Assembly (NCBI RefSeq): GCF_900129465.1
Contig: NZ_FSRA01000001.1
Span: 930,001-994,000, forward strand
Origin: Chitinophaga niabensis
Lineage (GTDB): Bacteria; Bacteroidota; Bacteroidia; Chitinophagales; Chitinophagaceae
Length of the DNA: 64,000 bases
Reading direction: 5' to 3'
In this document: in pieces, positions 1-7,479 of the stretch
How the letters are laid out: each line of letters starts with the position of its first letter
How positions within the stretch are numbered: the first letter of the stretch is position 1
Program-made: the position numbers and the translations under genes
Notes under the pieces: generated by a model
Seen by the model: the letters and a program-made list of their open reading frames with translations, nothing else
What the model was told of the DNA's origin: nothing
Databases searched by the model: none

Positions 1-1383
1 CGTAATGTAATTGCCACCATCAAAGAACCGCTGGCTGCCACGATGATACTGGCCATCAACGAACGCCTGAAGCACATGATTGATATCGGGCTGGGATACC
101 TGTTCCTGAACCGGGAAACCGCCAGCCTTTCCGGTGGAGAATCGCAACGGATCAAAATGATCAAACACCTGGGCAGCAGCCTCACGGATATGACCTATAT
201 CTTTGATGAACCCAGCATTGGCCTGCATCCCAAAGATGTACACCAGTTGAACGAACTGCTGCAATTGCTCAGGGATAAAGGTAATACCGTACTGGTGGTA
301 GAGCATGATCCCGATGTGATAGTGGTTGCAGATCATATCGTGGATATGGGCCCTAAGGCCGGCAGTAACGGTGGAACGGTAGTGTTTGAAGGAACGCTCA
401 AAGGCCTGGCGAAAAGCAACACCTTAACCGGTAAGTTCCTTTCCCGCCGCAACCCGCTTAAAGAAATTCCCAGGACCCCTGATGGTTACCTGCAGATAAA
501 GAACGCTACGCTGCATAACCTTCAGCAGGTGAACGTGAAAATACCCAAGGGGGTAATGACGGTGGTAACAGGTGTGGCAGGGTCAGGTAAAAGCAGCCTG
601 ATTAATGGCGTTTTGCCGAAAATATACCCGGAGACCCTTTGTATCGATCAATCGGCCATATCAGGCTCTAAACGCTCTAACCCGGCTACTTATACCGGTA
701 TCTTTGATACCATCCGAAACCTCTTTGCAAAAAAGAATAAGGTGAGTAATTCCTTATTCAGTTACAACGGAGGCGGTGCCTGCCCGGAATGCAGGGGGAT
801 CGGTTCGGTAACGATAGACCTTGCCTTTATGGACCCCATCACCAGCATCTGCGAATCCTGTAACGGCAAACGATACAAAGAAGAAGTGCTGAAGTATCAG
901 CTGAGAGGGAAGAATATCTGGGAAGTATTAAAGCTCACAGTAGCAGATGCGAAGGACTTTTTCCATGAGCAGGACATTCAGCCCGTTTTGCAGAAGCTGT
1001 ACGAGGTAGGCCTGGATTATATCACGCTGGGCCAGCCGCTCAGCTCTTTATCCGGCGGGGAAAGGCAGCGCATCAAGCTCGCTGCGGAACTGGAAAACAC
1101 GGGCCAGCTCTATGTGCTGGATGAACCCACCACGGGCCTGCACATGAGTGATGTGGACAGACTGATGGGGATCCTCAACAAACTGGTGGATAATGGCAGC
1201 ACCTTGATCGTCATTGAACACAACCTGGATGTGGTGAGCCAGGCAGATTGGGTAATTGATATGGGACCGGGTGCAGGAAAGGAGGGAGGCAGGGTGATAT
1301 TTGAAGGCACGCCTGCGCAGCTTGTTCAAAATAAAACCTCCGCCACCGGGATATTCCTCGGGAAATATTTAATCCACCCTTAA
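1..1383 (+). CDS. uvrA: UvrA-type excinuclease ABC ATPase, 3' part
   Basis: The frame is open from base 1, so the gene begins upstream of the window; about 460 residues are visible. They hold the end of the first ABC ATPase (signature LSGGESQRIK, Walker B YIFDEPSIGLH) and a complete second one: Walker A GVAGSGKSS near base 571, a zinc-finger pair CPEC and CESC separated by 19 residues, a second signature LSGGERQRIK near base 1048, and Walker B LYVLDEPTTGLH. This arrangement is diagnostic of the UvrA family, which recognises DNA damage in nucleotide excision repair. Divergence from the commonest UvrA sequences suggests a UvrA2 or drug-resistance type paralogue, but the N-terminal domains that would decide this are outside the window. 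The last 15 bases overlap the convergent permease gene. Confidence 0.9.
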   Translation, partial: RNVIATIKEPLAATMILAINERLKHMIDIGLGYLFLNRETASLSGGESQRIKMIKHLGSSLTDMTYIFDEPSIGLHPKDVHQLNELLQLLRDKGNTVLVVEHDPDVIVVADHIVDMGPKAGSNGGTVVFEGTLKGLAKSNTLTGKFLSRRNPLKEIPRTPDGYLQIKNATLHNLQQVNVKIPKGVMTVVTGVAGSGKSSLINGVLPKIYPETLCIDQSAISGSKRSNPATYTGIFDTIRNLFAKKNKVSNSLFSYNGGGACPECRGIGSVTIDLAFMDPITSICESCNGKRYKEEVLKYQLRGKNIWEVLKLTVADAKDFFHEQDIQPVLQKLYEVGLDYITLGQPLSSLSGGERQRIKLAAELENTGQLYVLDEPTTGLHMSDVDRLMGILNKLVDNGSTLIVIEHNLDVVSQADWVIDMGPGAGKEGGRVIFEGTPAQLVQNKTSATGIFLGKYLIHP

Positions 1384-3729
1384 ACTCTTTAACGGATTGG
1401 CAAACGCCGCTTTCAAAGACTGATGCGCAATCGTTACCGCAGCAATGATGAAAGAAACCGCAATCGCCACTATAAAGATGCCTCCGCCTATGCTCACCTG
1501 GTAAGCATAATTTTCCAGCCAGCTGCGCATAATGAAGTAGGCCACCGGTGCAGCTACAACAAAAGCGATGACGATCAGTACAAAGAATTCTTTTGCGAAC
1601 AGCGCAAGGATGTTGGCCAGTGAAGCCCCCATCACTTTGCGGATACCCACTTCCTTCCTCCGCTGAAGAGCTGCGAAGGCTACCAGTCCGTATAAGCCCA
1701 GGCAGCCGATAAGGATTGCCAGCGAAGAGAATAAACGGAAAGCTGTATATACCTTTTGTTCCTGTTTGTACAGGGAGGCAATATGATCATCCAGGAATTC
1801 ATATCGGAAAACACTTTCCGGGAAAAGAGAAGACCATTCACTTTCTATATGGCTGATAGTGCTGTGCATATCTGAAGGCTGCAGTTTTACACTGGCTGTA
1901 AAAAAGCCCTGGGGTGTATAACGGAGGATGCAGGGCCTTCTGTCCTTATGTTTGGATTCACTCTGGAAATCCTGCACAACACCCTGTATCATACACTGGC
2001 GCCCTGCGGCCCTGATATACATACCAACAGCTTCTTCCGGACGATGTATGCCCAGCTTATGGATCAGCGTTTCATTCACTACTATATAACGGGTTGTATC
2101 TTCCGGATTATTTTTACGGATCTTTTCTCCTGCAAGTAACCTGATGGCGAACATATCCATGAAATGTTCATCCACACTCTTGATCTCTGTTACATCGTCT
2201 TTTGTAATGCCTCTTTCCGGGCAGGTGAAGGACGCATAGTTACTGTTATAAGAAGGCGCGCCGGAAGATAAACTGATCTCCTTTACACCGGGATTGCCAC
2301 GCAGCTGGTCCCGCAATACATCCTTTTTAGCATTCTCCGGAATGCCAAAAGAGATCACTGCTTCTTTATTAAAACCCAGATCGCGGTTCTTGAAATAATC
2401 CATTTGTGCGGCTACAACCAAGGTGCCTACTATCAGGACCTGCGAAATAGTGAATTGCACGAACACCAGTCCTTTGCGAAGTGTAAGCCCTCTTCCGGAA
2501 ATGGCTGCAACACCGCTTTTCAGCGAATCAACAGGCCGGAAAGAAGATTGTACAAAAGCAGGATACAAACCTGCTGACAGGATGATCAGCGCTGTTATGG
2601 CCAGTAATAATCCAATTACACCCGGTTGGAATAACTGGGCCGCACTGATCTTTACATCCAGCCATTGTGCCGCATTGGGCAATACCAGGTAAGCAGCAAG
2701 GCAGCCGATGATCACAGCGAGCAATACGAGGAAACTTGTTTCTCCCAGGAATTGGCGGATCAGTTGAGAACGGTTGGCGCCGAGCGCTTTGCGTACACCT
2801 ACTTCTTTTGCGCGCTTGATAGCCTGCGCGGTAGCCAGGTTCACGAAATTGATACAGGCAGTAATGATGATCAGTAAAGCCACCACTGCCAAGGCGCGGT
2901 AAGTATTGCGGGAAGTGGTAGGTGTAATGCTGATGAGATAACGCTGATCAAAATGGATCTCCTTCAGCGGCTGCATCACCAGCTTTGCTTCTTTGGCAAT
3001 ATCATTTCCCCAGTTCTTGGCAATAAAGGCAGGAAGCCGGCTGTTGAGCTTTGCAATGTCGTAATGCTCGGGCAGTACGATATAAGTATTGGCGTTCATG
3101 ATCTGGTAGAAGTGTTTCACTCCTGCCAGATCTTTCGCGATCGTTTCACATGAAATGAGGAATGTAAAAGGGAAGTGGGTATTACCCGGGAGGTCTTTGA
3201 TCAATCCTGTTACCCTAAGGCCTTTTTCACCATCCACCTCCATCACCTGGCCCATAGGATCTTCTTTGCCGAAGTATTTCCGGGCAATACTTTCAGTAAG
3301 CACAATGCTGCCCGGCGCGCTTAGTGCGGTCTTCGGATCGCCGGCTAACCATTGATGATCGAAGGTCCGGAGGAAGGCCTGATCGGCAAAGGAGTATCCT
3401 TTTTCCACATAACGGGTATCGCCGATCTTCACAATGCCTTCAGGCTGGTACCATACCTGGCTCACCTCTTCCAGTTCCGGAAAATCAGTACGCAGGGCAG
3501 TAGTAACGGCCATGGATACACTGGGGTTGAAATCAAGTGCGTTCATGGTTACCCTGTAAGTACGGTCTGCCTTCCGGTGATAGCTGTCATAACTTAATTC
3601 GTTCTTTGTAATTAGGAAGATGACCAGGCAGGAGGCTATACTAAGCGTTAATCCCATTACATTAAGGGATACATACCCTAAGTTGCGCCAGATATTCCTG
3701 CATGCGATGATAAGGTAGTTTTTCAGCAT
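1369..3729 (-). CDS. ABC transporter permease, MacB/FtsX type
   Basis: A 786-residue inner-membrane protein of the large two-FtsX-domain type common in Bacteroidota. The N-terminus (LKNYLIIACRNIWRN, then a hydrophobic segment) is the usual start of this family. A MacB-like periplasmic domain follows at about residues 50-250. The first FtsX block has the conserved cytoplasmic signature KRAKEVGVRKALGA, and the second near the C-terminus has RRKEVGIRKVMGA. Family members act with a separate ATPase in efflux or mechanotransmission across the envelope; no MacB-type ATPase is adjacent here, so the partner and substrate are unknown. Its ATG lies 2 bases after the stop of the small basic protein gene upstream, so the two are probably one transcript. 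Its 3' end overlaps the UvrA-type gene by 15 bases. Confidence 0.9.
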   Translation of the reverse strand: MLKNYLIIACRNIWRNLGYVSLNVMGLTLSIASCLVIFLITKNELSYDSYHRKADRTYRVTMNALDFNPSVSMAVTTALRTDFPELEEVSQVWYQPEGIVKIGDTRYVEKGYSFADQAFLRTFDHQWLAGDPKTALSAPGSIVLTESIARKYFGKEDPMGQVMEVDGEKGLRVTGLIKDLPGNTHFPFTFLISCETIAKDLAGVKHFYQIMNANTYIVLPEHYDIAKLNSRLPAFIAKNWGNDIAKEAKLVMQPLKEIHFDQRYLISITPTTSRNTYRALAVVALLIIITACINFVNLATAQAIKRAKEVGVRKALGANRSQLIRQFLGETSFLVLLAVIIGCLAAYLVLPNAAQWLDVKISAAQLFQPGVIGLLLAITALIILSAGLYPAFVQSSFRPVDSLKSGVAAISGRGLTLRKGLVFVQFTISQVLIVGTLVVAAQMDYFKNRDLGFNKEAVISFGIPENAKKDVLRDQLRGNPGVKEISLSSGAPSYNSNYASFTCPERGITKDDVTEIKSVDEHFMDMFAIRLLAGEKIRKNNPEDTTRYIVVNETLIHKLGIHRPEEAVGMYIRAAGRQCMIQGVVQDFQSESKHKDRRPCILRYTPQGFFTASVKLQPSDMHSTISHIESEWSSLFPESVFRYEFLDDHIASLYKQEQKVYTAFRLFSSLAILIGCLGLYGLVAFAALQRRKEVGIRKVMGASLANILALFAKEFFVLIVIAFVVAAPVAYFIMRSWLENYAYQVSIGGGIFIVAIAVSFIIAAVTIAHQSLKAAFANPLKSLRVD

Positions 3730-3731
3730 GG

Positions 3732-4235
3732 CTAATCCGGCACAAAGGGGATGCCAGTGGTAACTGCGTTGATTATCAATGGGTATTGGTGGCTGGATTG
3801 TCCGGTTTTAAGCCGGACGGTGTCCGTTTTTGAACAGGATAAACAGAAGATCAATGTTCCGTTTGGGTCTACATACATCCGGGGCCTGGCAACTGCGATC
3901 TTTTCTTCTTCTTTATACACACCCCGAAGATGGATCGCTATATCTTCCGCTTCCATTCCCATTTTCAACATCTGCATAGCCATACCGGTCATCTTACGGT
4001 ACACCGCATGCACCCTTTCTTCTTCCGGCAGGCTGCCATAGCAGCGGGAAGCCAGCCTGGATGCCGCTACCAGCATACCGGCATACTCCATCGTTCTTTT
4101 GAACCGGGGATCTTTCTTCACCCGCTTGCCGGTTAAGGAACTTTTCAGACGGGCATAGTAACCATCCTTTGTTTTATAAAAACAAATGTTACCAACGGTA
4201 CCGCTGATCTTTATCGGGCCGGTTTGCTTTGCCAT
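3732..4235 (-). CDS. Small basic conserved protein of unknown function
   Basis: A 167-residue protein beginning MAKQTGPIKISGTVGN. I chose the ATG at 4235 over an upstream in-frame start at 4319 because this looks like a compact domain start and a consensus -7 element (TACCTTTG, 4240-4247 on the minus strand) lies 4 bases before it. The first 70 residues are rich in Lys and Arg and have a beta-strand look (KISGTVGNICFYKTKDGYYA), followed by a helical middle (about residues 60-110) and a short beta-rich tail with two cysteines. I recall such proteins only as hypotheticals in Bacteroidota. It precedes the permease by 2 bases. An 11-bp tandem repeat array lies 50-126 bases upstream of its start, so it could be a DNA-binding protein acting there; that is inference only. 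Confidence 0.7.
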   Translation of the reverse strand: MAKQTGPIKISGTVGNICFYKTKDGYYARLKSSLTGKRVKKDPRFKRTMEYAGMLVAASRLASRCYGSLPEEERVHAVYRKMTGMAMQMLKMGMEAEDIAIHLRGVYKEEEKIAVARPRMYVDPNGTLIFCLSCSKTDTVRLKTGQSSHQYPLIINAVTTGIPFVPD

Positions 4236-4239
4236 ATTG

Positions 4240-4247
4240 CAAAGGTA
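4240..4247 (-). promoter_or_regulatory. Bacteroidota -7 promoter element before the basic protein gene
   Basis: Reads TACCTTTG on the minus strand, a full match to TAnnTTTG. It ends 4 bases before the ATG at 4235, implying a leaderless or nearly leaderless transcript. I found no TTG at the expected -33 distance. Confidence 0.5.
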
Positions 4248-4284
4248 AGGGAGAGCGTACACCCGGTTTATTGGGATTTCCCAA

Positions 4285-4361
4285 GAAAGCGTAGCAATCC
4301 CGTAGTAATCCCGTATCAAACCCCTGTCAATCCCGTATCAAAAGCATAGTAAAAGCGTACT
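4285..4361. repeat. Seven degenerate 11-bp tandem direct repeats
   Basis: The stretch divides into seven consecutive 11-base units without gaps: gaaagcgtagc, aatcccgtagt, aatcccgtatc, aaacccctgtc, aatcccgtatc, aaaagcatagt, aaaagcgtact. Two units are identical. Positions 1-2 are nearly always AA and positions 7-9 mostly GTA. The array is intergenic, between the minus-strand basic protein gene (start 4235) and the plus-strand lipoprotein gene (start 4477). One unit equals about one turn of the helix, so the same face of DNA is repeated, which suits cooperative binding of a protein. It lacks the repeat-spacer form of CRISPR. Function unknown. Confidence 0.75.
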
Positions 4362-4413
4362 TTCCTGTTAAACCCCCTAAATCATCATTTCAACCATCAG
4401 AATGAACATTTGA

Positions 4414-4429
4414 TGATGTTGTAACATCA
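4414..4429. promoter_or_regulatory. Perfect 7-bp inverted repeat, possible operator
   Basis: TGATGTT, two bases, AACATCA. It lies 19 bases before the -7 element TAGCTTTG (4449-4456), in the place of the -33 region of the lipoprotein gene at 4477, so a bound dimer could control that promoter. No candidate binding protein is identified. Confidence 0.35.
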
Positions 4430-4448
4430 CAGATCCTTTCAGCCCATA

Positions 4449-4456
4449 TAGCTTTG
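4449..4456 (+). promoter_or_regulatory. Bacteroidota -7 promoter element before the lipoprotein gene
   Basis: TAGCTTTG matches TAnnTTTG and lies 20 bases before the ATG at 4477. The nearest upstream TTG (4419-4421) is 27 bases away, longer than the usual 17-23, so the -33 element is uncertain. Confidence 0.45.
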
Positions 4457-4476
4457 CGGAAAACATTCAAAGTAAA

Positions 4477-5247
4477 ATGAAAAAATCAGTATTTCTTTTT
4501 GTTACCCTCATTACATTTCTGTCCGCCTGCAAGGATAAGGACAACCCAGCCCCGGATAACAGTAAAAAGTTCCTCAAAAAAGTAGTGTCCGTAGAAGCGG
4601 GCGTTACCACCGTTTACAACGTAACCTACGATGCGCAGAACCGCATCCTGTCATCTAACAGGGAAGATGGTGTGGAAACAAGGGAATTCACGTACAACAA
4701 CAAAGGTCTTCTTTCTAAGGTCACCCTGAAGCAGGACAAGGACCAGGATGTATATGAATTCACCTACAATGCCGCCGGCGAACCCCAGGCCGGTACGCAT
4801 AAGATCTATATGGAAGGCGCGCTGAACGCAACGGAAAATTACCAGTATACCCTCGCTAACGGAAAGGTTATCCAGATCAATGCCATTACCAATACACCGG
4901 AGGGAGATATGGAAACCACTTACAAACTGTTCTACACCGGCGCGAATTTCACCAGGTTAACGGCAGAAGGAGATGCGGGAGAAGTGAACGTTACGCTCAC
5001 GTATGGCAATAAGAAATCGCCTTACAGCGGTTTCCTCCTGAAATACGCGCTGGTTCCGAGCCTTGCATTTGAATTATTTTCTCCCAATGAAATGCTCACT
5101 ATGGACTATAAGTATGTAGGAGGCGGGCCAGACTTTTCCAGTACGGTTACTTACACTTATGGTGCAGACGGATTTCCCACAAGATCAGTAACGAAATTCT
5201 CTGACGATACGGATAACGATGTAACGTCAACGTTTGAATACAGGTAA
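4477..5247 (+). CDS. Lipoprotein with YD-like repeats, function unknown
   Basis: A 256-residue protein with a lipoprotein signal: MKKSVFLFVTLITFLSAC, cleavage before Cys18, followed by a charged Lys/Asp stretch. The mature part is beta-rich, with repeated motifs such as YDAQNRILSS, FTYNNKGLLSKV and FTYNAAGEPQ, which resemble the YD repeats of DUF4595-like and RHS-like surface proteins in Bacteroidota. The chain is far too short for a full RHS protein and has no toxin-like C-terminus. It is probably anchored in the outer membrane. It stands alone between the repeat region upstream and a convergent SIR2-like gene 4 bases downstream. Confidence 0.8.
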   Translation: MKKSVFLFVTLITFLSACKDKDNPAPDNSKKFLKKVVSVEAGVTTVYNVTYDAQNRILSSNREDGVETREFTYNNKGLLSKVTLKQDKDQDVYEFTYNAAGEPQAGTHKIYMEGALNATENYQYTLANGKVIQINAITNTPEGDMETTYKLFYTGANFTRLTAEGDAGEVNVTLTYGNKKSPYSGFLLKYALVPSLAFELFSPNEMLTMDYKYVGGGPDFSSTVTYTYGADGFPTRSVTKFSDDTDNDVTSTFEYR

Positions 5248-5251
5248 TACC

Positions 5252-6127
5252 TTAACCCCAGGTATCCCTGTAGATCTCATCGTAACTGTTAACCTCAATT
5301 ACTTTTAATCCTACACTTTTAAGGAACAACGCCTTGCCCGCACTGCGGGCATTGGGCGTTTCTGTACGGGGCATCACATACCATCCTTCCTTTTTCCTGT
5401 CAGGGAACTTTTTGAAATACTTGGCCCTTTCTATCAGCAGCCAGCGGATAAATACTTCATTCTCTTCCATGGAAAGGCCAAAGATGCAAAGGGACCTGTT
5501 TAACAGGACCTCCAGCCAGGTTTGCTTTCCTTTCCAGGATGTATGTGCATACAGGCCGTGGCTCATGAGGCTGCGGGCACGCTCCACGCAACCCATATAA
5601 TGGGAGAGACCCAGCCGGATGCTGCGGGGATAACGTACAAAACCATTGATGTACCAGATACCAAAACCGGCCGTAGGGCTTTTCAGTTGCTGATCGCCAT
5701 AATAAGTGCTCCAGGGGTAAAAATCGGAGAAGCCCTTTTTATCCGTAAAATACTGCTGCAGGTCCAGCGAGTTGGGTAATACCAGGTCGAAATTAGTGGT
5801 CAGTACCGGGCTGCCCAGTTCCCGGGCTTTGGCTACGAAGCTTTTATGGTGTGGTTGGAAAGACCAGTCGTCCAGCAGCCTGGCCGCCTCTTTCTGAATA
5901 GCATAATTGGCGGTAGACCCTTGTATGTCAAGCAGATCGTAAAACTCCGTCATGCTAAGCCCCTGGGGTATCTGCTCAAAGTTTTCCGGGGAGAACTTTT
6001 TCCATAACTGTAATAACAGGTGGTCCCAGGAAATAGCCTTTGGATTACCGGGGTAACGGTTAATACCATTGCCCACAATAAAGGCAATGTTTTCGCGGTT
6101 TGCTGATATGATCTCCCTGAGCGGCAT
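5252..6127 (-). CDS. SIR2-like NAD-binding domain protein
   Basis: A 291-residue soluble protein. I prefer the ATG at 6127 (MPLREIISANRENIAF) to the in-frame start at 6178 because the first Rossmann strand follows directly. Recognisable SIR2-like elements in order are FIVGNGINRY (nucleotide-binding loop), LTTNFDLVLPN, WYINGFVRYPRSIRLG and FGLSMEENEVFIRWLL. In related SIR2-like proteins the third motif normally reads HG, with the catalytic His; here it is NG. SIR2-like domains occur in NAD-consuming antiphage effectors as well as in metabolic enzymes. No Argonaute, TIR, STAND or nuclease partner lies next to it, so a defence role is only a possibility. It is convergent with the lipoprotein gene, 4 bases apart. 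Confidence 0.65.
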   Translation of the reverse strand: MPLREIISANRENIAFIVGNGINRYPGNPKAISWDHLLLQLWKKFSPENFEQIPQGLSMTEFYDLLDIQGSTANYAIQKEAARLLDDWSFQPHHKSFVAKARELGSPVLTTNFDLVLPNSLDLQQYFTDKKGFSDFYPWSTYYGDQQLKSPTAGFGIWYINGFVRYPRSIRLGLSHYMGCVERARSLMSHGLYAHTSWKGKQTWLEVLLNRSLCIFGLSMEENEVFIRWLLIERAKYFKKFPDRKKEGWYVMPRTETPNARSAGKALFLKSVGLKVIEVNSYDEIYRDTWG

Positions 6128-6471
6128 ATAAATGCTAATATAATGGAACAGATTGCCAATATCAGCATTCTCCGGCACCCGGAATAGTTTTTTATTGCAG
6201 GTGTAATTGAATGTTCTTCACAGAGGCAACTTTATACATCACAAAGCGTCCTTATATCAAGATAGTTTCAGTCTGACAGCTAAGGCCGGGATCCGGCATT
6301 CAACATACTATATACAAGTATTTTTCTTTGTAAACAATGTACCCCCGCAGGTAGTCTTGCCTGCGGGTTTTTCTTTCCTGCATTTGTAATTCTAAATGTT
6401 TTCCCTACTTTTATGATCTCCCCCCCTTTTAAGTATTCAACATATTCATTTATTAGTTCCAACCTGTATTT
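6128..6471. other. 344-base gap holding an orphan hairpin
   Basis: No convincing coding frame is present. The region is AT-rich and must contain the divergent promoters of the SIR2-like gene and the AraC gene. Its only clear structure is the terminator-like hairpin at 6344-6372 on the plus strand. Confidence 0.5.
6344..6372 (+). terminator. Orphan intrinsic terminator, possible small RNA end
   Basis: A perfect 8-bp stem CCCGCAGG / CCTGCGGG with an 8-base loop, followed directly by a T-rich run. No plus-strand gene ends upstream of it, and the AraC gene begins 100 bases later. It could end a small RNA transcribed from 6180-6340, or be an attenuator in the AraC leader. Confidence 0.6.
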
Positions 6472-7302
6472 ATGAAAGGAATGTCGTTGGGAGAGATGCA
6501 CTCTTTTAGCATCCGGCAGGATGTAATACCTTACTACTACACACAGTTCCACGCGCATGCGGAGGTGGAGATCGTTCATATTGAAGAAGGAAAAGGTTTG
6601 CAGTTCATTGGCAAACATGTATCCGGTTTCCAGCCGGGTGATGTGCTGATGATCGGCGCAGAAGTACCCCATTACTGGAAACGTAGTGAGGAAGAAGTAA
6701 CCAGGGCTACGCTGCTGCATTTCAGGGAAGATTTCTGGGGAGAAACTTTTTTACGCCTCCATGAGAATACGCATATCCGCTCCCTGCTCCAAAAAGCCAA
6801 AAAGGGGATCGTGATAAAGGGTGATACGGGTAAACAGGTCGCAGATATGCTCACCCGTATGCTCAGTGCCGGTTCCACGGAAAAACTCATATTGCTGCTC
6901 AACCTTTTACATGTGATCTCCCGCTCTGCGGACCTGGAATTCCTGTCAGACAGCATGATCTCCCCCGACAGGGATGAAATGGACCGGATCAATAACGTGT
7001 ACCGCTATTCCCAGATGCATTTCACCAGGAGGATAGACCTGGAGGAGATAGCGGCGGTAGCCTGCATCAGTCCCAACTCTTTTTGCCGCTTTTTTAAATC
7101 GAAGACAAAAAAAACCTTCTCCCGCTTCCTGATGGAGTTGAGGGTAGGGCATGCCTGCAAGCTATTAATGGAAAGTCGCCTGAATAACAAGCGGATATGT
7201 TTTGAAAGTGGATTTAATAATTTCTCCAATTTCCACAAGTGTTTTAAACAGGTAACGGGAAAAAGCCCGCTGGAATATCAGAAGTCGTTCCAATTGGATT
7301 AA
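6472..7302 (+). CDS. AraC family transcriptional regulator
   Basis: A 276-residue protein with an N-terminal cupin-like sensor domain (about residues 1-90; HAHAEVEIVHIEEGKG and FQPGDVLMIG are typical strands) and a C-terminal double helix-turn-helix (about residues 180-275). The second helix-turn-helix carries the family signature ICFESGFNNFSNFHKCFKQ followed by TGKSPLEYQ. Such regulators usually bind a sugar or related ligand and activate neighbouring genes. No obvious target operon is adjacent: upstream is the divergent SIR2-like gene and downstream the FecR gene. It resembles the regulator at 34295-35170 in its DNA-binding half. Confidence 0.9.
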   Translation: MKGMSLGEMHSFSIRQDVIPYYYTQFHAHAEVEIVHIEEGKGLQFIGKHVSGFQPGDVLMIGAEVPHYWKRSEEEVTRATLLHFREDFWGETFLRLHENTHIRSLLQKAKKGIVIKGDTGKQVADMLTRMLSAGSTEKLILLLNLLHVISRSADLEFLSDSMISPDRDEMDRINNVYRYSQMHFTRRIDLEEIAAVACISPNSFCRFFKSKTKKTFSRFLMELRVGHACKLLMESRLNNKRICFESGFNNFSNFHKCFKQVTGKSPLEYQKSFQLD

Positions 7303-7479
7303 ACTCACATATAAATTATTATTTTGTCTGACAATAATATTAGATTTAGGATCAGAATCTATACCGGGGGATTTTAAATATAACCTAACCCGTAAGCATC
7401 AACTAGACCGTGAAAGTATTGCAAAGAAATTTGAGTCTGACTAGGGGATTGAAACAATCTTTAAGAGGTCAACTTTCCA

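Noticed and set aside
4285..4361. CRISPR array
   Set aside because: Units are 11 bases, directly adjacent and degenerate; there are no spacers and no cas genes.
6128..6178. Longer start for the SIR2-like protein
   Set aside because: The 17 extra residues add nothing to the domain and the ATG at 6127 fits the first strand better, although the longer form cannot be excluded.
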